NCBI GenBank assembly: GCA_016745215.1
Contig: CP050890.1
Span: forward strand, 5,084,001 to 5,148,000
DNA length: 64,000 bases
Source of the DNA: Thiohalocapsa sp. PB-PSB1
Lineage (GTDB): Bacteria > Pseudomonadota > Gammaproteobacteria > Chromatiales > Chromatiaceae
Direction of reading: 5' to 3'
In this document: in pieces, positions 18,916 to 26,907 of the stretch
Position numbering within the stretch: position 1 is the first letter of the stretch
Layout of the letters: every line of letters starts with the position of its first letter
Notes under the pieces: model-generated
Told to the model about the DNA's origin: nothing
Seen by the model: only the letters and a program-made list of their open reading frames with translations
The model's database searches: none
Position numbers and translations under genes: made by a program

Positions 18916-19115
18916 CGTGCTGTAACCTATTGCGACTTGCTCATGGAATGGGCTGTCTGTCCGATATGGTACCATTATCCAAACGCGTGGCAGTGCATCA
19001 AACCAGAACAGGTGCGGATTGCATCTTTTGCTACCGGCAACATCTGAACGCCAGAGTACTGGCGGCAAACCTCAACCCCGCAAACTCTATATTACCCATT
19101 GGAAAATTTCTGACT

Positions 19116-21497
19116 ATGCCAATCGGTCCAGCTCAGCCCGCCACTCTCCCCGAACCGCTACTGCGCATCGTCGAAGCTCGTCACCACGACCCATTTGCTG
19201 TGCTGGGTCACCACCGCGGCGAAGATGGAAACGCGATAGTACGAGCCTTCCTGCCGAAGGCCGAACGTGTTCGCATCAACTCCGCCGGTATCGAACTGGA
19301 GCGCATCAGCGGCACCGATCTATTTGTATGGGAAGGTGCGGCGGAGAAGATCAAAAGTCACTATCAGTTGAGCTGGTATGACAAGCAAGGCAATCTGCAC
19401 ACCCATTACGACCCTTACACCTTCCCGCCACAGATCGGCGACTTCGACCTGCACCTGTTCGGCGAGGGTCGCCACTGGCACGCCTATCGGTTCCTTGGCG
19501 CCCATGAGCGCACGGTCGATGGTATCCCGGGTTATCAGTTCGCGGTTTGGGCTCCAAGCGCATCCCGCGTCAGTGTCGTCGGCGATTTCAACCGTTGGGA
19601 TGGCCGTATTCATCCCATGCGCATACGTGGTGGCAGCGGCGTCTGGGAGTTATTCATTCCCGACCTGAGCGCGGGCGGCCTGTACAAATTCGAGGTTCGC
19701 GACCAGGCCGGCAATGCCGCAGTCAAAATCGACCCCTATGCCAGCGCCTTCCAGGAGCGTCCGGACAATGCCGGCATTCTACAACCTGCGGTAGAGTTCG
19801 CTTGGAACGACAACGACTGGATGGAGCAGCGCATCAAGTTCAACTGGCAACAGAGCCCAATGTCCGTCTACGAAGTGCATTTGGGTTCCTGGCAGCGCGA
19901 CGCCGATGGCGCGTTTCTCAATTACCGCAGCCTGGCAGAAAAACTTGCAGACTATTGTGCTGAGATGGGCTTCTCTCACATCGAACTGCTGCCTATCACC
20001 GAACATCCGCTGGACGCCTCCTGGGGTTATCAAGCCACGGGCTACTTCGCACCCACCGCCCGTTTCGGTTCCCCGGAAGACTTCCGTTGGTTCGTCAATC
20101 ACTTGCACAACTGTGGAATCGGTATATTGCTGGATTGGGTACCGGCCCATTTTCCCCGCGACACCGTCGCATTGGCCCGCTATGACGGCACTGCATTGTA
20201 CGAGCATGCCGACCCGCGCCAGGGTGAACACAAGGATTGGGGCACGCTGATTTTCAACTTCGGCCGCCATGAGGTGAAAAACTTCCTGCTCTCCAGCGCC
20301 CTGTACTGGCTTAACGAATTTCACATCGACGGCCTGCGTGTGGATGCAGTGGCATCCATGCTTTATCTGGACTATTCCCGCAATGAAGGCGAATGGATTC
20401 CAAATAAGTACGGCGGCAACGAAAACCTGGACGCCGTGGATTTTCTGCGCCAACTCAACACCGTGAGTCACGAGCAGCACCCGGGCACATTGATGATCGC
20501 CGAAGAATCCACTTCCTGGCCACAGGTATCGCGACCAACCTACCTAGGCGGCCTTGGTTTCAGTATGAAATGGAATATGGGCTGGATGCACGACACGCTG
20601 TCATACATGGAAAAGGATCCAATTTACCGGCACTACCACCACGATCTACTCACCTTCGGCCTACTCTACGCCTTCACCGAGAACTTCGTGCTGCCGTTTT
20701 CCCACGATGAAGTCGTGCACGGCAAACGCTCCATGCTGGACAAGATGCCAGGCGACGGCTGGCAGAAGTTCGCATCGCTGCGTTTGCTGTACAGTTTCAT
20801 GTTCACCTACCCCGGTAAAAAGTTGCTGTTCCAGGGCTGTGAATTCGGCCAGGGTGGGGAGTGGAACTTCGACGCCGAAGCCGACTGGTATCTGCTGGAA
20901 CGTCCACAGCACCAGGGCATACGCAAGATCGTCGCGGATCTGAATCAGCTCTACCGAAGTCTGCCCGCATTGCACGAGATCGATTTCGACAGCAGCGGCT
21001 TTGAATGGATCGATTGCCACGACAGCAGCCAATCCGTGCTGAGCTATTTGCGTAAATCCACCGATGGCAAACAGATCGTCGCCTGCGCCTTCAACTTCAC
21101 GCCGGTGCCGCGGGAAAACTACCGCATCGGCGTGCCCAAGCCTGGCTTTTATCGCGAGGCCATCAATTCCGATGCAGAGCTCTACGGCGGCAGCAACGTT
21201 GGCAACCGCGGCGGTGTTCAGTCCGAGCCGATCGACTGGATGGGCCGGCCTCATTCCATCCCGATGGCCCTACCTCCTCTTGCAGGCATCGTGATGGTGC
21301 TCGACGACAGCAACGACAACACCGTGCTCCCAGTCGAGTCCACTGACGAACTCACTGGCGAGCCCACTGAAGAGATCGTTAACCAGCCTATTGCTGAGAA
21401 AACAACCCACGAGAAGACCAGCCCCGATACCGCTGAGCCCAAGGAAACAACGCCAAACAAAACCCAGAAGCAGGCGCCCGATACCGAGGTCACCTGA
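19116..21497 (+). CDS. glgB: 1,4-alpha-glucan branching enzyme with low-complexity tail
   Basis: This GH13 branching enzyme (793 residues) has the N-terminal CBM48-type domains, the catalytic barrel and an alpha-amylase C-terminal domain. Catalytic residues read directly are the aspartate in HIDGLRVDAVASML, the glutamate in LMIAEESTSWP and the aspartate in LPFSHDEVVHGK. The family usually ends near residue 730. This protein continues with about 65 residues rich in Thr, Glu and Lys (for example KTTHEKTSPDTAEPKETTPN), an unusual low-complexity tail. The chosen ATG at 19116 begins at the family start. The stop is ten bases before dacB, implying an operon. Confidence 0.94.
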   Translation: MPIGPAQPATLPEPLLRIVEARHHDPFAVLGHHRGEDGNAIVRAFLPKAERVRINSAGIELERISGTDLFVWEGAAEKIKSHYQLSWYDKQGNLHTHYDPYTFPPQIGDFDLHLFGEGRHWHAYRFLGAHERTVDGIPGYQFAVWAPSASRVSVVGDFNRWDGRIHPMRIRGGSGVWELFIPDLSAGGLYKFEVRDQAGNAAVKIDPYASAFQERPDNAGILQPAVEFAWNDNDWMEQRIKFNWQQSPMSVYEVHLGSWQRDADGAFLNYRSLAEKLADYCAEMGFSHIELLPITEHPLDASWGYQATGYFAPTARFGSPEDFRWFVNHLHNCGIGILLDWVPAHFPRDTVALARYDGTALYEHADPRQGEHKDWGTLIFNFGRHEVKNFLLSSALYWLNEFHIDGLRVDAVASMLYLDYSRNEGEWIPNKYGGNENLDAVDFLRQLNTVSHEQHPGTLMIAEESTSWPQVSRPTYLGGLGFSMKWNMGWMHDTLSYMEKDPIYRHYHHDLLTFGLLYAFTENFVLPFSHDEVVHGKRSMLDKMPGDGWQKFASLRLLYSFMFTYPGKKLLFQGCEFGQGGEWNFDAEADWYLLERPQHQGIRKIVADLNQLYRSLPALHEIDFDSSGFEWIDCHDSSQSVLSYLRKSTDGKQIVACAFNFTPVPRENYRIGVPKPGFYREAINSDAELYGGSNVGNRGGVQSEPIDWMGRPHSIPMALPPLAGIVMVLDDSNDNTVLPVESTDELTGEPTEEIVNQPIAEKTTHEKTSPDTAEPKETTPNKTQKQAPDTEVT

Positions 21498-21507
21498 GAT
21501 TCACCAG

Positions 21508-23121
21508 ATGCCACGCCTGGGGATGCAGCTGGTGTCGGGTGCGGCGCTGATCGCTGCCATGCTGCCGTTGAACGCACTGGCGCAATCCCCGTCCGCAACA
21601 GCATCAGCCGAACCGTCAGCCGCTGTCTCCATCGATCCATTCGGCACAACCGCCTCCGATCATGCTTCAGGTTCCCCAGATTCAGCGCTTGCCGACCCGG
21701 CGGACAGGATCGGGGTCGGTCTCACCCGAGCAGACTCGTTCGAACTGCCGCCAACGATCAAAAAGCGTTTGCCGGCCTTGTTGCTGGACCCGTCTCAGAT
21801 CAGCCTCTATGTGCGCCGGATCGACGCCGATCACCCTCGCCTCGCTTTCGATGCGAACCACCCGCGCATACCTGCCTCGGTTGCCAAGCTCATTACCAGC
21901 ATCGTTGCCCTCGACCTACTCGGCCCACAGTACCGCTGGCATACTGATGTATTGATTGACGGCAGCATCCGTGACCACCAGCTGGTTGGCGACCTCTACA
22001 TCAAAGGCTATGGCGACCCTTATCTGAGCACAGAGGCCTACGCGGCACTGATCCGAGCCATTCGCGCCAAAGGCATTGAGCACATTGGCGGCGATTTAAT
22101 CTTCGACAACAGCCAATTGCTGCCACCAGCCGCCGAGCGCGGCGACTTCGACGGCGCCGCCCAGCGCAGCTACAACGCCCTGCCCGCAGCGCTCAGCATC
22201 AACCGACAGATCACCTATGTGCATATCTACCACGATCGCCAACAGGGCCGTGTCGGTGTCTACACCGAGCCGCCGCTCAGCGCGCTGGAGATCGTCAATC
22301 AAGCACGAATTGTCAATGCCCCCTGCAAAGGCCGCTATCACCGCCTGAGCGTACGTTTCGTCGAGCCCGAACAGGGCCTGCCGCAACTACGCATCGGCGG
22401 CAGCTTTGCCAGCGAATGTGCGGACGAGCGCATTCCACGCCTAGTCTTGAGTCCGGAGCGGCATGCCGCGGCGGCCTTCGACGCACTCTGGCGTCAGCTC
22501 GGCGGCAGCATCGACGGCCGGGTACTGCTGGGCAGGACAACGGACCATGCGCAATCCTTCCATCGCGCCCTTTCACCGCCCCTCGGCGAACTGCTGCCGC
22601 GCATCAACAAGTACAGCGACAACCTGATGGCACGTATGCTGTTCCTTGAACTCGGCGTGCTCCGCGACGGCCCGCCCGGTAGCGTCGATAAATCCCGCGA
22701 TGCGCTGTCGGCCTGGCTGGCGGACCAGGGCTTCGACTTCCCAGATTTGGTATTCGACAACGGCTCCGGACTGTCCCGAGAAACCCAAATCAGCGCCGCT
22801 GCCCTCGGCGAGTTGCTGTTCTGGGCCTATCATCAACCCTGGATGCCGGAATTGATCGCCTCGCTACCCATTCTGGGCGTGGATGGCACCCTCAGCAGGC
22901 GTATGCGCAGCGAGCCCGTCCAGGGTCGTGCCCACCTCAAAACCGGCACGGTGCGCGATGCCAGCTGCATTGCCGGCTACCTGCTCGATGCACAGGGACA
23001 ACGCTGGGTGGTCGTGGCGCTGGTCAATGCCGTCGCCGGCCAGTCGTTGCAGGCCTGGCGCGGACATGCCGTCCACCACGACCTGCTGCGCTGGATCTAC
23101 GAGGATAGCGCGGCGTTATAA
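21508..23121 (+). CDS. dacB: D-alanyl-D-alanine carboxypeptidase/endopeptidase (PBP4 type)
   Basis: This class C penicillin-binding protein trims peptidoglycan cross-links in the periplasm. The 537-residue protein starts with a signal peptide (LVSGAALIAAMLPLNALAQ). It has the three active-site motifs SVAK near residue 127, SDN in KYSDNLMARML near residue 371 and KTG in HLKTGTVRDAS near residue 477. The ATG at 21508 is preferred because it places the signal peptide at the N-terminus. It lies ten bases after glgB, an odd but clear co-transcription with a glycogen gene. Confidence 0.92.
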   Translation: MPRLGMQLVSGAALIAAMLPLNALAQSPSATASAEPSAAVSIDPFGTTASDHASGSPDSALADPADRIGVGLTRADSFELPPTIKKRLPALLLDPSQISLYVRRIDADHPRLAFDANHPRIPASVAKLITSIVALDLLGPQYRWHTDVLIDGSIRDHQLVGDLYIKGYGDPYLSTEAYAALIRAIRAKGIEHIGGDLIFDNSQLLPPAAERGDFDGAAQRSYNALPAALSINRQITYVHIYHDRQQGRVGVYTEPPLSALEIVNQARIVNAPCKGRYHRLSVRFVEPEQGLPQLRIGGSFASECADERIPRLVLSPERHAAAAFDALWRQLGGSIDGRVLLGRTTDHAQSFHRALSPPLGELLPRINKYSDNLMARMLFLELGVLRDGPPGSVDKSRDALSAWLADQGFDFPDLVFDNGSGLSRETQISAAALGELLFWAYHQPWMPELIASLPILGVDGTLSRRMRSEPVQGRAHLKTGTVRDASCIAGYLLDAQGQRWVVVALVNAVAGQSLQAWRGHAVHHDLLRWIYEDSAAL

Positions 23122-23294
23122 GGAAGCGGTTCATTAACAATCAGAGCATTGTCGAAGACGCAACGATGTTCCGCACGCTGCGCCCGCTGTTGGCGTTCTT
23201 GGCGCCTCAGCGGTTGACCCTTGACTTGCATCGCCCCGCCAGGCACAAACCTTAATAGCTCAAAGCGAAAAACGCCCCGACCAACAAATAGCCT

Positions 23295-24200
23295 ATGAAT
23301 ATCGCAATTTTATCCAGAAACCCAAAGCTCTACTCGACCAACCGCCTGGTTGAAGCTGCCAAAGCGCGCGGTCATGAGGTTCGCATCCTCGACGTATTAC
23401 GCTGCTATATGAATATCACGTCGATGCGCCCGCAAATCCATTACAAGGGCGAACGTTTGGAGGGATTCGATGCGGTGATCCCGCGCATCGGTGCATCGGT
23501 GACCTTTTACGGCACCGCGGTCTTGCGTCAATTCGAGATGATGGGGGTTTTCCCGCTGAACGAATCCGTTGCGCTGACCCGCTCTCGGGACAAGCTGCGC
23601 TCGCTGCAATTGCTCTCACGCAAGGGCATTGGGCTACCGGTGACCGGATTCGCCAATAAGCCGGACGATATTCAAGACCTGATCGCGATGGTCGGCGGCG
23701 CCCCCCTAGTGATCAAACTGCTGGAGGGCACCCAAGGCATCGGCGTGGTGCTGGCAGAAACGCAAAAGGCAGCCGAGAGCGTGCTGGAGGCCTTCATGGG
23801 TCTCAATGTGAACATTCTGGTGCAAGAGTTCATCAAGGAAGCCGGCGGGGCAGATCTGCGCTGCTTCATTATCGGCGATAAAGTGGTAGCCACCATGAAA
23901 CGCCAGGGCAAAGAAGGCGAGTTCCGCTCCAATCTGCATCGCGGCGGTACCGCGACAGTGGTCCGTATCACGCCGGAAGAACGCTCCACAGCGGTGCGTG
24001 CGGCCCAAACCATGGGACTGAATGTCGCCGGCGTCGATCTGCTGCGCTCCAACCACGGGCCGGTGGTCATGGAGGTCAACTCATCGCCGGGGCTGGAGGG
24101 CATCGAAAGCTCGACCGGCAAAGATATCGCCGGCATGATCATCGAATTCATCGAAAAACATGCCGCGCTAGGGAAAACCCGCACACGCGGCAAAGGCTAG
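23295..24200 (+). CDS. rimK: RimK-type ATP-grasp ligase (ribosomal protein S6 modification)
   Basis: RimK adds glutamate residues to the C-terminus of ribosomal protein S6 using ATP. The 301-residue protein has the family start MNIAILSRNPKLYSTNRL, the ATP-grasp segment VIKLLEGTQGIGVVLAE near residue 138, and the metal/ATP-binding VVMEVNSSPGLEGIE near residue 255. The next gene starts three bases after its stop, forming the rimK-desuccinylase pair seen in many gammaproteobacteria. Confidence 0.94.
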   Translation: MNIAILSRNPKLYSTNRLVEAAKARGHEVRILDVLRCYMNITSMRPQIHYKGERLEGFDAVIPRIGASVTFYGTAVLRQFEMMGVFPLNESVALTRSRDKLRSLQLLSRKGIGLPVTGFANKPDDIQDLIAMVGGAPLVIKLLEGTQGIGVVLAETQKAAESVLEAFMGLNVNILVQEFIKEAGGADLRCFIIGDKVVATMKRQGKEGEFRSNLHRGGTATVVRITPEERSTAVRAAQTMGLNVAGVDLLRSNHGPVVMEVNSSPGLEGIESSTGKDIAGMIIEFIEKHAALGKTRTRGKG

Positions 24201-24203
24201 CGG

Positions 24204-25244
24204 ATGCGTGCAGACTTTGTCATTCAGGGGCAATCGGTGACGGCCGGACAACGATCGGTCATTGACCTGGTTCTGCCCAAGCTCAACTCGCATACCAGCC
24301 TGACCATGCCGATCCATGTGGTGCATGGCCGCAAGGATGGACCACGGCTCTTCGTTTGCGCTGCCATACACGGTAACGAACTGAATGGCGTGGAAATCAT
24401 CCGCCGCCTGCTCGAAGTCAAGGCCCTGCGCCGGCTCGCCGGCACGCTGGTCGCAGCACCGGTAGTGAACGTGTACGGGCTGATTCACCAGTCGCGTTAT
24501 CTGCCCGATCGTCGCGATCTGAACCGCAGCTTTCCGGGCTCGGCAACCGGCTCCCTGGCAGCCCGCGTGGCACATCTGGTGCTAAACGAAATCGTCCGCC
24601 ACTGCAGTCATGGCATCGATCTGCACACCGGGGCCATCCAGCGCACCAACCTGCCGCAAATCCGCGCCAATCTCGATGACCCGGAGACCGAGTTCCTGGC
24701 GCGCGCCTTCGGCGTACCGGTACTGCTCAACTCCACATTGCGCGACGGTTCCCTGCGAGAGGCCGCCGCAGCGCTCGGCATCCCGATGCTGCTGTATGAG
24801 GCTGGCGAGGGATTGCGCTTTGACGAGGTACCGATTCGCGCCGGGCTGACCGGCATCCTGAATGTGATGCGCGCACTTGCCATGCTTCCCGCAACCCGCC
24901 GCGGCACACGCAGCGCGGCCCCTTTCATCGCGCGCTCCAGCAGTTGGACGCGTGCGCCGGAGAGCGGGCTACTGCGCACTCTGGTGCCGCTTGGCGCCCA
25001 GGTACAACGTGGTGAACTGCTCGGCTATATCAGCGACCCCTATACCGGTACCCAGCATCCGGTTAAAACGCCCATCCGCGGCGTCGTCATCGGCCGCGTT
25101 CAGACCCCGCCAGTCCATGAGGGCGAAGCGCTCTACCATATCGCCCGTTTCCGCGACGATCACGACGAGGTGGCCGACACCGTGGAAGCATTTCAGCAGA
25201 ACCACCTGGAAGACGAAGGCGTCGCCGATCCGCCCATTGTATGA
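24204..25244 (+). CDS. Succinylglutamate desuccinylase/aspartoacylase-family hydrolase (RimB-like)
   Basis: This 346-residue zinc carboxypeptidase-like protein has the metal motif AAIHGNELNGVEI near residue 53 and a second histidine in HGIDLHTGA near residue 136. A C-terminal barrel-type domain follows (GAQVQRGELLGYISDPYTGT). In Pseudomonas the protein encoded beside rimK (RimB) modulates RimK-mediated S6 glutamylation. That role is a reasonable inference here from tight linkage, but a general amidohydrolase role is possible. Confidence 0.82.
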   Translation: MRADFVIQGQSVTAGQRSVIDLVLPKLNSHTSLTMPIHVVHGRKDGPRLFVCAAIHGNELNGVEIIRRLLEVKALRRLAGTLVAAPVVNVYGLIHQSRYLPDRRDLNRSFPGSATGSLAARVAHLVLNEIVRHCSHGIDLHTGAIQRTNLPQIRANLDDPETEFLARAFGVPVLLNSTLRDGSLREAAAALGIPMLLYEAGEGLRFDEVPIRAGLTGILNVMRALAMLPATRRGTRSAAPFIARSSSWTRAPESGLLRTLVPLGAQVQRGELLGYISDPYTGTQHPVKTPIRGVVIGRVQTPPVHEGEALYHIARFRDDHDEVADTVEAFQQNHLEDEGVADPPIV

Positions 25245-25304
25245 GCCGCATCGCACCCCCCTGCCCGGCGCCTGCCGCACCGCGCGCTCCGCTCGCAGAC
25301 AACC

Positions 25305-26246
25305 ATGAATCTACGTGACATCAAGTACATTCTCGCCGTAGCAGAGATGCGTCACTTCGGGCATGCGGCGGAACGCTGCTGCGTCAGCCAGCCAACCCTG
25401 AGCGGGCAGATCAAAAAGCTGGAAGAAGAACTCGGTGTGGTCATCTTCGAGCGCACCAACCGCTCGGTCGAAATCACCCCCATCGGCGCCGAATTGCTCA
25501 CCCACGCGCGTCTGCTGATGGAGCAGGCGAATGCAATGGAGCAGGTTGCCCGCGCCCATCAGGACCCACTGGCCGGACCGCTGCGGGTTGGGGCCATCCC
25601 GACCCTGAGCCCCTATCTAATGCCGCTGATCCTGGTGCCGTTAAAACGCAGCTTCCCACAACTCAAGCTGGTGCTGTTCGAGGAAATCACCGAATCCCTG
25701 CTGCGCCGACTGCAACAGCACGAACTCGACGCCGCATTGCTGGCCACACCGGTGACGGACCTGGATCTGGCGGCACTTCCACTGTTCGACGAACCGTTCT
25801 GGCTGGCGCATCCCCGCAACCACCCGCTCTACGACAAAGACGAAATCCTCGAGGCTGATCTGGAGCAAATCGAAATCTTACTCCTGTCGGAAGGTCATTG
25901 CCTGACCCATCAGATCATGGAAATCTGCCATCTGGCAGAGCGCCAGCGCGACAGCGAAATGGCCGACCTGCGTGCCGCCAGCCTGGAAACACTGCTGCAA
26001 TTGGTCGGCGCCGGCTTTGGCTGCACCCTGGTGCCCGCGCTCGCCATTCGCGGCGGCTGGATGACCGACAGCGGTATCATCGCCCGCCCGCTCGCCTTCG
26101 ATGCCGCCTATCGACGCATCTCGCTGGTCTACCGACGCAGCTTCCCGCGTGCCGCCGCCCTGGACGCCTTCGCCAAGACCCTGTGTGCGCATCTGCCCAA
26201 TACCGTGCGCGCGACCCCGCCGCAATCGGCGTTCCGGCCCAATTAG
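25305..26246 (+). CDS. oxyR: LysR-family peroxide regulator OxyR
   Basis: The 313-residue protein has an N-terminal LysR helix-turn-helix (GHAAERCCVSQPTLSGQIKK near residue 19) and a C-terminal sensor domain. The redox cysteines are present with the same spacing as E. coli Cys199/Cys208: the segment EGHCLTHQIMEIC places two cysteines nine positions apart. The GHCL signature distinguishes OxyR from other LysR proteins. It would activate peroxide defence genes when the disulfide forms. It follows the RimB-like gene by 60 bases. Confidence 0.93.
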   Translation: MNLRDIKYILAVAEMRHFGHAAERCCVSQPTLSGQIKKLEEELGVVIFERTNRSVEITPIGAELLTHARLLMEQANAMEQVARAHQDPLAGPLRVGAIPTLSPYLMPLILVPLKRSFPQLKLVLFEEITESLLRRLQQHELDAALLATPVTDLDLAALPLFDEPFWLAHPRNHPLYDKDEILEADLEQIEILLLSEGHCLTHQIMEICHLAERQRDSEMADLRAASLETLLQLVGAGFGCTLVPALAIRGGWMTDSGIIARPLAFDAAYRRISLVYRRSFPRAAALDAFAKTLCAHLPNTVRATPPQSAFRPN

Positions 26247-26286
26247 TCGCGGTTCATGAATAACCGATACAACGCTATCCAGACAT

Positions 26287-26340
26287 CGGCGGAGTGCAAT
26301 CGGGGTCGGGGTCGCTATCGGAATCGGAATCGGAATCGAG
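26287..26340. repeat. Six-base repeat array (TCGGNN type)
   Basis: A run of units such as TCGGGG, TCGCTA and three consecutive TCGGAA ends directly in front of the four-helix-bundle pseudogene. The same order of units, with GGGGTCGCTATCG, occurs inside MITE-1. The array is not a CRISPR: there are no spacers. Confidence 0.65.
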
Positions 26341-26354
26341 AGAGAAAACGCCCT

Positions 26355-26714
26355 ATGCCATTCGGCCATGAAAAGCTCGACGTAGACCGTGCGGCCATCG
26401 AGTCTGTCGGCTGGGCCTAGCGCGACTGCGAGCATGTGATAAGGACAGCGTAACGCGAAGGATCAACGCCTGTGCGCGTCTTAGGCGCGCATCGCAGGCC
26501 ATCGCGCTGAACATTGCCGAGGGTAACGGCAAAGCGACCAGCGGGGATCGACGCCGGTCGTTTGAAAGCGCACGAGGCTCGGCGCTGGAGTGCGCTGCGA
26601 TTGAGGACGTGCTTGCTGGTGTGCGATGCGTTGTCCGCAGACGACAACAGCAAGCAAAAGGCACTGTTCGATCGTCTTGTGGCCATGCTAACGAAGCTCG
26701 GACAGCGTGGCTAG
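26355..26714 (+). pseudogene. Four-helix-bundle (23S rRNA insert-type) protein, decayed
   Basis: Segments of the S23/four-helix-bundle family can be read in three frames. MPFGHEKLDVDRAAIESVGWA begins at 26355 and runs into a stop, RASQAIALNIAEGNGK and RRSFESARGSALECAAIEDVL lie in a second frame, and ADDNSKQKALFDRLVAMLTKLGQR ends the gene at 26714. At least two frameshifts and stops break it. Intact relatives are about 120 residues and form pentameric helical bundles of unclear role, often near rRNA genes or in variable loci. It sits between two six-base repeat arrays. Confidence 0.75.
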
Positions 26715-26754
26715 GCGGTCAGCGAGGAGCTTGGCGGATAGCGGGTTGGTCAGT

Positions 26755-26826
26755 TCGATACCGACGCCGACGCCGACGCCGACGTTGATACCGATACCGA
26801 TACCGACGCCGATAGCGGTAGCGAAT
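26755..26826. repeat. Six-base repeat array (CGACGC/CGATAC units)
   Basis: Consecutive CGACGC units and then CGATAC units fill about 70 bases immediately upstream of rlmKL. In one frame they would encode alternating Thr-Pro and Ile-Pro, but the rlmKL reading frame begins later, at 26908. This is a low-complexity repeat. Confidence 0.65.
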
Positions 26827-26907
26827 GAGTCGGCAGGCGACACCCAAGCCAAAAACCTGTTTAGCTTGTTTCTGCACCATCACTTAGGCTCTATCTCTAC
26901 CAACGCC

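Noticed and set aside
26755..26826. N-terminal extension of RlmKL with Thr-Pro and Ile-Pro repeats
   Set aside because: It is translated hexamer repeat; family similarity begins at the ATG at 26908.
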